A stretch of DNA of 64,000 bases. It comes from Typhlomys cinereus (taxonomy: Eukaryota; Chordata; Mammalia; Rodentia; Platacanthomyidae). The notes beneath the pieces are model-generated. The model worked only from the letters and a program-made list of their open reading frames with translations, was not told the origin of the DNA and made no database searches. Made by a program: the position numbers and the translations under genes. Location: assembly GCA_023101885.1 (NCBI GenBank), contig JALPQD010000390.1, positions 1,413,257 to 1,477,256 on the forward strand. The letters run 5' to 3'. Shown in pieces: positions 34,571-46,065 of this stretch. Each line of letters opens with the position of its first letter. Positions within the stretch are counted from its first letter, which is position 1.

Positions 34571-37500
34571 CTAGGATCCACCTATTAGGGAGTACATATG
34601 GCACTTAATTTTCTGTGTCTGGGATACTTCAATCAATATAATTGTTTCTAATTCCATCCATTTCCCGGCAAATTTCATTAATTCATCATTTTTGATGGCT
34701 GAATAGTATTTCATTATATAAATGTACCACATTTTCCTAATCCACTCGTCAACTGTTGGGCATTTGTGATGATTCCAAGACTTTGCTCTTGTAAACAGTG
34801 CTGCTATGAACATGGTTGTGCTTGTTACATCAAGGTGAATTTTTGCTATATGGGGGTATATTCCCAAAAGTGGAATAGCAGGGTCGTATGGCATTTCAAT
34901 CTTTAATTTCTTTAAGAATATCCAGAAGGCTTGCCAGAGTGACTGTATGAGCCTGCATTCCCACCATCAATGTAGCAGAGTTCCTCTCTCTCCACATCCT
35001 CTCCAGCATTTGTTGCTGTTTGTATTGTGGATTTTTGCCATCCTGACTGGGGTGAGATGATATCTCAGGGAGGATTTGATTTGCATTTCCCTGATGGCTA
35101 AGGATGTGGAACATTTTTTAAGATATTTGTTAGACATTTCAATTTCTTCCCTGGTAAAATTTCTTTTAAGTTCCAAGACCCATTTTTTAATTGGGCCATT
35201 TATTTCCTTGGTGTTTAGTTTTCTAAGTTCTTTGTGCACTCTGGATAATAAAGCTCTATCAGATGTTAGTGAAGATTTTCTCCCATTCTGTGAGGTGCCT
35301 TTGCACATGAGTTACAATCTCTTCATCTGAACAGAAAGTCTTTAATTTCATAAGATTCCATGTGTTAAGTGTTGGTTGTATTGACTGTGCAATTGGATTT
35401 CTGACCAGGAACTGTTGGACTAGTCCAATCAGCTTGAGAGAGTTCCCTACCCTTTCAACTCAGGTTTTCATAGTCTCTGGCCTTATATTGAGGTCCTTGA
35501 TCCATTTGGACTTAAGTCTTGTACATGGTGACAAACACAGGTCGAGTTTTAATCTTCTGCATGTGGACATCCAGTTTTGCAGCACCATTTGTTGAAGATG
35601 CTGTTCTTTTTCCAATGTATTTTTTGGGACCCTTTTCAAAGATCACATGGCTGTAGTTGTGTGGGTTAATATCTGGGTCTTCAACCCTTATCTATTTTGG
35701 AGCCAGTACCATGCAGTTTTTACAACTATGGATTTGTAGTATAGATTAAGGTTTGGTATGGTGATACCTCCAGCAGTGTCTTTGTTACTCAGGATTGTTT
35801 TTGCTATCCTGGGTCTTTTGTGCCTCCATATGAATTTTGAGATTGTTTGGTCAACTTCTTTAAAGAATTGCTGTAGGATTTTAATTGGTATAGCATTAAA
35901 TCTGTATATTGCCTTTGGTAGGATGGTCATTTTTAAGATATTGATCCTATCAATCCAGGAACAAGGGAGGTCTTTCTACCTTCTGATGTCTTCTGCAACT
36001 TCTTTCTTTAGGGTTTTAAAATTTTCATTGTAAAGGACTCTTACTTCCTTTTTAGGTTTATGCCAAGGCATTTCATTTTTTAAGGGCTATAGTAAATGGG
36101 ATTGTTACTCTGAAGGCTTTTTCATTTCTTTTATTCTGTGCATATACGAAGCCACTGATTTTTGTATGTTTACTTTGTATCCTTCCACCCTGCTGAACTC
36201 CTGTATTACTTCCAGGAGCTTCCTGGTGGAGTTTTTAGGATCACTCCGGTATATGATCATGTCATCTGCAAATAGAGATAACTTGACTTCTTCCTTGCCG
36301 ATTTGAATCCCTTTTATGTCCCTTTCTTGTCTTATGGCTTCAGCTAAGACTTCAAGTACAACCTTGCATAGAAGTGGTGAGAGCTGACATCCTTGTCTAG
36401 ATCCTGATTGAAGAGGGAATGCTTCAAGTTTTTCCCCATTGAGTATAATCCTTGCTGTTGGCTTGTTGTATACAACTTTTATTATATTGATGAAGGTTCC
36501 TCTTATTCTGTCTCTAGGGTTTGATCAAAAAAGCTGTTGGATCTTGTCAAAACCTTTTTCTGCATCTATCAAGAGTATCATGTGGGCTTGAATTTTGGAC
36601 TAGTTTATATGTTGAATTACGCTCATTGATTTGCATATGTTGAATCAACCTTGTGTGCCTGGGATAAAGCCTACTTGATCCCCATGAATGATTTTTTGAT
36701 ATGTTTTTGAATCCGATTTGCTAAGGCTTTGTTGAGAATCTTTGCATCTCTGTTCATCAAAGAGATTAACCTATAGTTTTCTTTTTTAAGTGTATCTTTA
36801 TTAGGTTTTGGGATTAAGACAATATTACCTTCATAGAAGGAATTATGTAGTGTTCCTTCCTTTTCTATTTAATGGAACAGTTTAAGGAGTATTGGTGTTA
36901 TTAATTGCTTAAATATCTGGTAGAACTCTGTGCTGAATCCATCTGGCCCAGGACATATTTTGGTGGGAAGATTTGAGATTACTTCATCAATTTCCTCATG
37001 TGCTATAGGACTATTTAAATAATTCACAACTTGCTGATTCAATTTATGTAAATCGTGTTTACTTAGGAATTCATCCATCTCTTTTGTGTTGTCAAATTTC
37101 ACAGAGTATAAGTTTTTGAAATATGATGTTATAATTCTCTGAATTTCTTGGGTATCAGTAGTGATAACTCCATTTTCATATCTAATTTTATTAATTTGGG
37201 TTTTCTCTCTCTTGGTTTTGGTTAATTCAGTAAGGGGTGTATCAATCTTATTGTTTTTTTTTTCAAAAAAACTAGCTTTTTGACTGGTTGATTTTCTGTA
37301 TCATTTTCCTAATTTGCATTTCAGATGTTTCTTCCCTTATTTTGCTAATATCTCTTCTACTGCTTTTGGAATCAGATTGCTCTAGTTTTTCTAAAGCTTT
37401 AAGCTGCATTGTTAAATTATTTATTTCTGATGTTTTCATTTTTTGATGTAGGCATTAAGTGCTATGAACAAACCTCTTAGGACAGCTTTCATTGTGTCCC

Positions 37501-38337
37501 AGAGATTTCGATAAGTTGTATTCCCATTATTGTTCACTTCCAGGAAATCTTGGATTTCCTTTTTAATTTCTTCCTGAATCTAATTCTCATTCAGCATCAT
37601 AGTGTTAAGTTTCAAGGAGTTATTGTGTTTTCTGCTGTTTCTTGTGTTGTGGATGTCAAGCTTTAGATGATGGTGGTCTGATAGGGTACAGGCTAGAATT
37701 TCAATTTTGCTGTATATGTGGAGATTCACTCTGTGGCTCAATATGTGATCTAATTTGGAGAAAGTTCCATGTGCTGCTGTGGATGAAAAGTTCGATAGAG
37801 ATCTGTAAGTTTCATTTCATTAAGTGTTTGACTAAGTACCAATGTGTCTCTGTTAATCTATTGACATTTTGATCTATCCCATGTTGAGAGGGCAATGATG
37901 AAATCCTCAAAAATTATTGTTTTGGAGTTGATTTCTCACTTTAGACGCTGTAGGGTTTGCTTAATTCATGCAGAGAGGCCCGTATTAGATGCATATATGT
38001 TCAGTATTGTGAAGAATTCCAGGTGAATTGTACATGTGACTAAAATGTAGTATCCATCTGTGTCTCTTATGATTTTTTTTGGTTTCATGTCCACTTTGTC
38101 TGATAGCATAATGGCTACCCCTGGCTGTTTCCTGGTTCCATTAGCTTGCAGAATTTTGGACCAGCCTTTTATTTTTAGAATGTTTCTATCTTTTGTGGTG
38201 AGATGAGTGTCCTGCAGGCAGCAGTTTGATGGGTTGTGATATTTAACCTAAGTTTGTAATCTGTGTCTCTTTATTGGTGTGTTAAATCCATTGACATTTA
38301 ATGTTATAATGGAGAAATTATTTTTAATTCTGTACAT
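34571..38337 (-). pseudogene. L1 ORF2 remnant (copy B)
   Basis: ATG at 38337, TAG at 34571. FADD of the RT is encoded at 36261-36272, and the Cys/His-rich C-terminal motif ([12 protein letters not shown]) at about 34967-35000. Multiple frameshifts separate the readable pieces, so it is non-functional. Confidence 0.9.
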
Positions 38338-38359
38338 TTTTTGTCTTTAGTGGCTTTTG

Positions 38360-39451
38360 TAAGTGTATTATTTGGCTTTTAGGTTTTGATGTTATTATAC
38401 TTCTCTTCTGTCCTCCTGGATACATTTGTTTTTCTTCAGTCTTGAATATCATTTCTACTATTTTTAAAAGCCTTGTTTGGTAGATATGTACGCCTTTAAG
38501 TTGTCTTTGTGCTGTAAACCTTTTCTTTCTCCTTCAATCATGACAGATAGTTTTAATGGATATATCAGCCTAGGTTGACATTTTTGTTCATTTAATTCTT
38601 GAAGTACGTCTCTTCAAGCTCTTCTTGCTTTTACTGTTTCCATTGAGAAGTCATTTGTTATTTTAATAGGTTCACCTTTAAAAGTGACTTTTTTTTTCCC
38701 TTCAAACTCTCAGCACCATTTCTTTGTCTTGAATGTGGAGTGTTTTGACTATTATTTGCTGTGGCGATTTTCTATTTTGGTCATATCTCTTGAAGTGCAG
38801 AATGCCTCTTGTATTTGGATGGGCCACTCATTCTTTAGTTGAGGGAAGTTTTCATTTATGATAATTTGAAAAATTTCTTCAGGTGTGGTATTTTGAGATT
38901 CTTGTTCTGGTATTCCATGAATTAGCATGTTGTGCTTCTCAGAGTGTCTCATAAATCTTGAATATTGCTCTCAAGTATCTTTTTGTCTTTATCAACCTGT
39001 TCCATTGAGCTGGTTAATACTCCCACTCTGTCTTCAAGATCTGAAATTCTATTTTCTGCTTCATTATTTCTGCTGATAAGACTCTCTGTTGAGTTTTGGG
39101 TTGAAGATAATTTGTCTTTTAGTTTGATTTTGAACTCTGCCTGAGACTGTTTTAACTGCTCTATGCCTATTTTTGTTTCTTGAACTGTTTTTCTCAACTC
39201 CTGAAAGTGTTTGTTGTATTCCTGTTCAAAGTGGTTGATGTGGTGGTTTAACTCTTCTCAGATTTCCTCTTTCATAGTATTAATCATGGTAATGATCATA
39301 CTTTGAAAGCCGTTATCTTGGTCTGGCTTTCCTAGCTATAATCTGTGAATTTGTTTTCTTTTGAATCCTTCGTTATGGGGTTAATTCTTTCGGTAGGAGA
39401 TTTGTCTTCCTGGTTTTTGTTTCTCATGGATCTGCACTTTGACTTGGGCAT
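38360..39451 (-). pseudogene. L1 ORF1 remnant (copy B)
   Basis: Start codon at 39449-39451 (MPKSKC... region). The coiled-coil part is readable in frame 38949-39197 (SSTQNSTESLISRNNEAENR) and the RRM in frame 38752-38952 (IHGIPEQESQNTTPEE). Frameshifts and stops interrupt it. Confidence 0.85.
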
Positions 39452-39453
39452 TG

Positions 39454-39465
39454 TCTTTTTGTCTC
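39454..39465. repeat. Left target-site duplication of L1 copy C
   Basis: tctttttgtctc, repeated exactly at 46054-46065. In the uninterrupted homologue (copy A, 16363-16374) the site is single and followed by ttaagac, so the nick context TT/AA fits the L1 endonuclease preference. Confidence 0.88.
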
Positions 39466-39565
39466 TTTTTTTAAATACATTTTTATTATTATTTCAGCTC
39501 ATACAAAATTAATAGATACACCAGTTCCCTCCCTCCCTCCTCCTCCTCCCCTCACCCCTCCCTCC

Positions 39566-40084
39566 CTATCCCCCAGTGCCTCCCACCCCGATTCCCAGAG
39601 AGTCCTTTCTTGTGCATGCCTGACTCTCCTCTGGGCCCTCCTCTCCGATGACATACAAGGACCCAGTGGCATTTCCCTGAACCCTTTCCCGTGTTCCCCT
39701 TAAGCATAGGAACACTACTGTGGCTGTCAATCCCTTGCCTCCAAGGATCTTGGTGCCTTTAGCAGATGATAGACTTTGTGAGGTCAATAGTGTGTTGGAC
39801 ATTGTGCAAGGCATGCAAAGTCCAATTATGATTGCTTCGGCCCTAACTTGTGTGGAATATCTTGCAAATGATTGCTCCTCCCATCCTTTTAACCTTACAC
39901 TCTTACCGCCCCCTCTTCCGCAAATTTCCCTGAGCTTCAGGATGGGGAGATATTGGTCGGGCCTAGTTCTAGGTGGTTGATATAATGTCTCTGAACTTCT
40001 GGATTGTGATTTGTTGATTTTCTTTTGCAGTTTTGTTGCTCCTGCAATGCCCTTCACTCCATCCTGCTGGGCACTGTATGTCAC
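39566..40084 (-). other. 172-codon open frame in the L1 copy C 3'UTR
   Basis: Uninterrupted from ATG at 40084. Recognisable related text (SNTLLTSQSL..AKGTKILGGKGL.ATVVFLCLRGT) is readable in the 3'UTRs at 4725-5045 and 49268-49528. It shows no known domain, and the G-rich strand is poor in stops. I list it as an observation, not as a gene. Confidence 0.3.
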
Positions 40085-43000
40085 CCCTTGGCCAGAGACA
40101 AAAAGTTGTTAAACTGGAGTCTTATTATAAGAGCACATTCAAGGGTAGATGTAATAAAAATTGGAAACCTCAGTGAAGGAGTGGTTAATCACCCATTTGC
40201 AAAATGGTTACTGTTTTATCTGCCAGACTATATGCCCTCCCCTTCTGGTGAGATCATAACCGCTTAGTTGTAAATGATCAGGAACGAGCGTTTGTGAACT
40301 TAACCAGGTGTCACATTACTTACTTGCAGTCCTTGATGGAGGCCTATTTTCTCTACTGTAACTTGGTCATTTTTCTCCTTGTTTCTGGTGTGGCCCTCCA
40401 ACCCCATCCCTCCTGTTCATAATCCTTGCAATTACTGTAGGTAATACATAGATTTACCTATGATTGTCTCAAGATGGGCTGGGTGGGTTTGGTACTAGGA
40501 GCCACCTATTAGGGAGTACATACGGCGCTTAATTTTCTGGGTTTGGGATACTTCACTTAATATAATTGTTTCTAATGACATCCATTTCCTGGCAAATTCC
40601 AGTAATTCATCATTTTTGATGGCTGAGTAGTACTCCATTACATAGATGAACCACAGTTTCCTTATCCACTTGTCAACTGTTGGACATTTGGGATGATTCC
40701 ATGATTTTGTTATTGTAAACAGTGCTGCTATGAACATGGTCGTGCTTGTGCTATCAAGGTGAACCTCTGCTGTATGGGGGGATATTTCCAAAAGTGGAAT
40801 TGCAGGGTCATATGGCATTTCAATCTTTAATTTCTTTAAGAATATCCAGAAGGCTTGCCAGAGTGGCTGTATGAGCCTGCATTCCCACCAGCAATGTAGA
40901 AGAGTTCCTCTCTCTCCACAGCCTCTCCAGCATTTGTTGCTGTTTGTATTGTGGATTTTTGCCATCCTGACCGGGGTGAGATGATATCTCAGGGAAGTTT
41001 TGATTTGCATTTCCCTGATGGCTAAAGAAGTGGAGCATTTTTTAAGATATTTGTTAGACATTTTAATTTCATCCCTGGTAAAATTTCTTTTAAGTTCCAG
41101 GGCCCATTTTTTAATTGGGCCATTGGTTTCCTTGGTGTTTAAATTTCTAAGTTCTTTGTGCACTCTGGACAGTAGAGCTCTATCAGATATGTGGTTAGTG
41201 AAGATTTTCTCCCATTCTGTGGGTTGCCTTTGAGCTCGTGTGACAATCTCTTTATCTGAGCAGAAGCTCTTTAATTTCACAAGATCCAAACTGTTGAGAG
41301 TTGGTAGCAGTGACTATGCCATTGGATGTCTGTTTAGGAACTGTTGGCCTAACCCAATCAGCTCGAGGGAGTTCCCTATCCTTTCAACTATGGTTTTTAT
41401 AATCTCTGGCCTTATATCAAGGTCCTTGATCCATTTGGAATTAAGTCTTATACATGGTGACAAGTACGGGTCCAGCTTTAATCTGCATGTGGAGATCCAG
41501 TTTTGCCAGCACCATTTGTTGAAGATGCTGTTCTTTTTCCATTGGATTCTTTGGGCCCCTTTGTCAAAACCAAATGGCTGTAATTTTGTGGGCTTATATC
41601 TGGGTCTTCAATCCTTATCCATTGATCTGTGTGTCTATTTTGGAGCCAGTACCAGGCTGTTTTTACAACTATGGATTAGTAGTATAGACCAAGGTTTTGT
41701 ATGGTGATACCTCCAGCAGTGTTTTTGTTACTCAGGATTGTCTTTGCTATCCTGGGTATTTTGTGCCTCCATATGAACTTTGAGATTGTTTGGTCAACTT
41801 CTTTGAAGAATTGCTTTGGGATTTTAATTGGTATAGCATTGAATTTGTATATTACCTTTGGAAGGATGGTCATTTTCATGATGTTGTTTCTGCCAATCCA
41901 GGAACATGGGAGGTCTTTCCACCTTCTGGTGTCTTCTGCAATTTCTTTCTTGAGGGTTTTAAAGTTTTCATTGTAAAGGTCTTTTACCTCCTTGGTTATG
42001 TTTATACCAAGGTATTTCATTTTTTTAGGGGCTATAGTAAATGGGATTGTTTCTCTCAAGACTTTTTCACTTCTTTCATTCTGGGCATATAGGAAGGCCT
42101 CTGATTTTTGCACATTTATTTTGTATCCTGCCACCCTGCTGAACTTCTCAATTAGTTCCAGGAGCTTCCTGGTGGAATTTTTGGAATCACCCAGGTATAA
42201 GACCATATCATCTGCAAATAGGGATAGCTTGACTTCTTCCTTCCTGATTTGAATCCCTCTTATGTCCCTTTCTTGTCTTATGGCTTCAGCTAAGACTTCA
42301 AGTACAATATTGAATAGAAATTGTGAGAGTGGCAGCCTCGTGTAGTTCTTGATCGAAGTGGGAATGCTTTGAGTTTTTCCCCATTGAGCATAATCCTTGC
42401 TGTGAGCTTGTTGTATACAGCTTTTATTGTATTGATAAAGGTTCCTTCCATTCCTACTGTCTCTAGCGTTTTGATCATAAAAGGCTGTTGGATCTTGCCA
42501 AAAGCTTTTTCTGCATCTATGGAGAATATCATGTGGTCTTGGACTTTGGACTGGTTTACATGATGAATTACATTTATTGATTTGTGTATGTTGAGCCAAG
42601 CTTGTGTGCCGGGGATGAAGCCTACTTGGTCCCTGTGAATGATCTTTTTAATATGTTTTTGAATCCGATTTGTTAAGACTTTGTTGAGAATCTTTGCGTC
42701 TGTGTTCATCATAGAGATTGGCCTATAGTTTTCTTTTTTAAGTGAATATTTATTAGGTTTTGGGATTAAAACAATATTAGCTTCTTGGAAGGACTTTGGT
42801 AGTGTTCCTTCCTTTGCTATTTGATGGAACAGTTTAAGGAGTATTGGTGTTATTAACTCCTTAAGTGTCTGGTAGAACTCTATGCTGAATCCATCTGGTC
42901 CAGGACATTTTCTTGTGGGAAGATTCGAGATTACTTCCTCAATTTCCTTTTATGTTATTGGACTATTTAAATAATTCACAACTTCCTGATTCAATTTATG

Positions 43001-44289
43001 AAAGTTATATTTACTTAGAAATTCATCCATCTCTTTTGTGTGTGTCAAACTTCACAGAGTATAAGTTTCTGAAATATGATCTTATAATTCTCTGGATTTC
43101 TTGGGTATCAGTAGTGATAACTCCATGTTCATTTCTAATTTTGTTAATTTGGGTTTTCTCTCTCCTGCTTTTGGTTAATTTAGTAAGGGGTATATCAATC
43201 TTATTGATTTTTTCAAAGAACCAGCTTTTTGACTGGTTGATTTTTTCTATCGTTTTCTTAATCTCGATTTCAGATATTTCTCCCCTTATTTTGTTAATCT
43301 CCTCTCTTCTACTACTTTTGGGATCAGATTGCTCTAGTTTCTCTAAAGCTTTAAGCTGCATTGTTAAGTTGTTTATTTCTGATGTTTCCATTTTTTTTGA
43401 TGTGGGCATTAAGAGCTATGAACTTACCTCTAAGAATAGCTTTCATTGTGCCCCAGCGATTTTGGTAAGTTGTATTTTCATTATCATTCGCTTTCAGGAA
43501 ATCTTGAATTTCCTTTTTAATTTCTTCCTGAATCCAGTTCTCATTCAGTATCATATTGTTAAGTTTCCAGGAGTTAGTGTATTTTCTCTTGTTTGTTGTG
43601 TTGTGGATGTCCAGCTTTAGGCGGTGGTGGTCTGATAGGGCACAGGTTGGAATTTCAACTTTTTTGTATATGTGTAGATTCATTTTGTGGCCCAGTGTGT
43701 AATCTATTTTGGAGAAAGTTCCATGTGCTGCTGAGGAAAAAGTGTATTATTTGGTGCGTGGATGAAAAGTTCGATAGAGATCTGTAAGGCCCATTTCTTT
43801 AAGAGTTTGATTAAGTTCTAAAGTGTCTCTGTTAAGCTTTTGACCTGTTGATCTATCCCATGTTGAGAGGGCGGTGTTGAAGTCCCCAAGAATTATCGTT
43901 TGGGGGTTGATTTCTCGCTTTAGGTGCTGTAGGGTTTTCTTAATGAATGTGGAGCATCCCGTATTGGGTGCATAAATGTTCAGGATTGTGAAGTCTTCCT
44001 GGTGAATTGTACCTGTGACTAAAATGTAGCATCCATCTGTGTCTCATGATTTTCTTTGATTTGAAGTCCACTTTGTCTGAAAGCATAATGGCTACTCCTA
44101 TCTGTTTTCTGCTTCCATTAGCTTGTAGAATTGTTGACCAGCCTTTTCTTTTCAGGGCATGCCTATCTTTTGTGGTGAGATGGGTTTCCTGCAGGCAGCA
44201 GATTGATGGATTGTGATTTTTAATCCGAATTTGTAATCTGTGTCTCTTGATCGGTGAGTTAATTCCATTAACATTTAGTGTTATAATGG

Positions 44290-44304
44290 AGGAACTATTT
44301 TTTT
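44290..44304. repeat. Approximate left TSD of the SINE in ORF2
   Basis: tggaggaactattttt (44288-44303) corresponds to tggagaaactgttttt at 44588-44603, differing at two positions. Confidence 0.6.
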
Positions 44305-44587
44305 ATTATTTTTTCAACTGTGCCCATGTACATGTGTATGTGCCTGCACGTGTGTGTGTCTGTGTGCGTGTGTGTCTGTGTATGTGTAGAACCACGGAGG
44401 AATTCGCAAACCCCCATGGATGCCTCCACCTCCTTCTGCCCCAGGATTTACAGGCTCCGTCCTACCAGGACCAGTAGCGCAGGCTGCCCCCGCTTCCGCC
44501 TGGCGTCTATAGGTGGGATCTGGGATCGAAACTCAGGACCTTCTGCCTGAAAGGTGGAGGCTTAACCCCTGAGCCACCTCTCCAGCC
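44305..44587 (-). mobile_element. B2-headed SINE inserted in L1 copy C ORF2
   Basis: On minus the head reads ggctggagaggtggctcagg (A-box), then a B-box-like gagtttcgatccc, a GC-rich body ending near 44400, a GT/CA-rich stretch, and an A-rich tail (ttttttattatttttt on plus). It shares its body layout with the SINEs at 54175-54494 and 62258-62573. The near-identical 16-bp direct repeats at its ends support insertion into the L1. Confidence 0.85.
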
Positions 44588-44635
44588 CTGGAGAAACTGT
44601 TTTTAATTCCAGACATTTATTATGTTTAGTAGTTT

Positions 44636-45733
44636 TTATAAGTATATTGCTTCACTTTCAATGGTGTTATACTTGCCTTCTGTTCTCCTGACATGCCTGT
44701 TTTTTTCTTCACGCTTGAGTATCATTTCTAGCATTTTTTGAAGGCCTGGTTTGGTGGACATGTATCCCTTTAAGTTGTCTTTGTGGTGGAAGATTTTTCT
44801 TTCTCCCTCGATCATGACTGATAGTTTTGCAGAGTAAAGCAGCCTGGGTTGACATTTTTGCTCATTCAATATTTGAAGTATGTCTCTCCAGGCTCTTCTT
44901 GCTTTTACTGTGTCCACTGAGAAGTCATTTGTTATTTTAATAGGTTTGCCTTTAAAAGTGACTTGTTTTTTCTCTCTTGAAGCTCTCAGCACCAGTTCTT
45001 TATCTTGAATGTGGAGTGTTTTGACTATTATTTGCCGTGGGGAGCTTCTGTTTTGGTCATATCTGTTTGGGGTGCAGAATGCCTTTTGTATATATATGGG
45101 CCTCTCTTTTTTTAGATGAGGAAAGTTTTCCTTGATGATCATTTGAAAAATATCCTCAGGGGTGGTATTTTGAGATTCTTGCTCTGGTATGCCATGAATA
45201 CGCATGTTAGGCTTCTTCAGGGTGTCCCATATCTCCTGGATATTTCTCTCCAGTATCTTTTTGGCTTTAACAACCTCTTCCATTGAGCTGATTAATACTC
45301 TCACTTTATCTTCAAGGTCTGATATTCTGTTTTCTGCTTCGTTAGTTCTTCTGATAAGACTCTCTGTGGAGTTCTGGGTTGAAGATAACTTGTCTTTTAG
45401 CTCAGTTTTAAACTCTGCTTGAGTCTGTTTTAACTGCTCTATGCCAGTTTTTGTTTCTTGCACTGTTTTTCTCAACTCCAAGTGTCTGTTGTGTTCCTCT
45501 TCAAAGCGATTGATTTGATTATTTAATTCCTCCCAGATTTCCTCTTTCATAGTATTGAACATGGTAATGATCATATTTTGAAAGTCGTTATCCTGGGTCA
45601 GGCTTTCATGGCCATTTTCCATCGATTTGTTCTGGTTGGAGTCTAACATTATGGGATTAATTCCTTCAGTGGGAGATTTGTTTACTTGAGTGTTGTTTCT
45701 CATGCATTTGCACTTTGACTTTGGCATTGTCAT
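44636..45733 (-). CDS. L1 ORF1 protein (copy C), uninterrupted
   Basis: A 365-codon open frame for the L1 RNA-binding chaperone that coats L1 RNA in cytoplasmic RNPs. Domains by reading: basic N-terminus, coiled coil about 60-170 (ELKDKLSSTQNSTES, NEAENRISDLEDKV), RRM about 176-265 (MRIHGIPEQESQNTTPEDIF), and C-terminal domain about 268-330 with KARRAW at 277-282. Met3 (MPKSKC) is the start used in copies A and B, so translation may begin there. The element cannot be autonomous because ORF2 is broken. Whether the protein is made is unknown. Confidence 0.88.
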   Translation of the reverse strand: MTMPKSKCKCMRNNTQVNKSPTEGINPIMLDSNQNKSMENGHESLTQDNDFQNMIITMFNTMKEEIWEELNNQINRFEEEHNRHLELRKTVQETKTGIEQLKQTQAEFKTELKDKLSSTQNSTESLIRRTNEAENRISDLEDKVRVLISSMEEVVKAKKILERNIQEIWDTLKKPNMRIHGIPEQESQNTTPEDIFQMIIKENFPHLKKERPIYIQKAFCTPNRYDQNRSSPRQIIVKTLHIQDKELVLRASREKKQVTFKGKPIKITNDFSVDTVKARRAWRDILQILNEQKCQPRLLYSAKLSVMIEGERKIFHHKDNLKGYMSTKPGLQKMLEMILKREEKNRHVRRTEGKYNTIESEAIYL

Positions 45734-46053
45734 TTTAACTCTTAAGATCTTCTTTCAGTTTCTGTGTGTTTTTCACTAAACTGAATTATTTGATCTGGGG
45801 TTCTGGGGGTGGGTTGGGGAGGATCTTACCTAGGTCGAGGTGAGGCCTTGGCTGGACCATGTGCATATCCCTGGAGGCCGGTTGGGGGAAGGGAGGATTG
45901 GGCGTCAGTGGGGAGCGCTATTTAACCTGGGGGTAGCTGGGGCAGGGCCGGGCTCAGAGGAGGTGTCCTCCTCCCACGCCCTGCCCGCTCTGGCTGGATG
46001 GCTGGAAGAGTTGGGTTCCTTGGGTTGCCTGGGGTTCTGGGGATTGGGGGGGC
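45734..46053 (-). promoter_or_regulatory. L1 copy C 5'UTR, distinct type
   Basis: About 320 bp, GC-rich (ggccggttgggggaag, ctggggcagggccggg). It shares the segment next to ORF1 (tttcagtttctgtgtgttttt) with copies A and B but not the rest. It is shorter than the roughly 740-830 bp 5'UTRs of A and B and may be truncated. Confidence 0.7.
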
Positions 46054-46065
46054 TCTTTTTGTCTC
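46054..46065. repeat. Right target-site duplication of L1 copy C
   Basis: Exact copy of 39454-39465. Copy B sequence resumes right after it with aagacatttcagtttctg. Confidence 0.88.

Larger units (their letters stand above)
33988..39465 (-). mobile_element. L1 copy B, 3' portion (interrupted by copy C)
   Basis: Minus-strand L1: 3'UTR from about 33988, ORF2 34571-38337, ORF1 from about 38360 to the ATG at 39451. At 39465 the sequence is cut by copy C and resumes at 46066 with the 5'UTR. Without the insertion it would be about 6.2 kb. Part of its 3'UTR is deleted: the text jumps from the pyrimidine tract at about 34138 to 'ccaattttactgctcc'. Confidence 0.9.
40495..44616 (-). pseudogene. L1 ORF2 remnant (copy C)
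   Basis: Starts MSGIKNSFS at 44616, 19 nt after the ORF1 stop. A SINE interrupts it after about nine codons, then SITLNVNGINSPIKRHR and CLQETHL (endonuclease) follow. SDHH lies in frame 43351-43683, FADD is encoded at 42207-42218, and a 264-codon open C-terminal piece (40495-41289) holds [17 protein letters not shown]. Frameshifts between the pieces and the SINE make it inactive. Confidence 0.92.
39466..46053 (-). mobile_element. L1 copy C, full-length-like, nested in copy B
   Basis: Begins with an oligo-T run, then the 3'UTR (to 40494), ORF2 40495-44616 split by a SINE, ORF1 44636-45733 and a 320-bp 5'UTR unlike that of A and B. Exact 12-bp TSDs flank it. It is the youngest-looking of the long copies: it alone has an uninterrupted ORF1 and retains long ORF2 open pieces. 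Confidence 0.93.

Noticed and set aside
42913..43620. 235-codon hydrophobic plus-strand open frame
   Set aside because: It is antisense to L1 ORF2 of copy C; the Leu/Ile/Phe-rich composition comes from the A-rich L1 sense strand.
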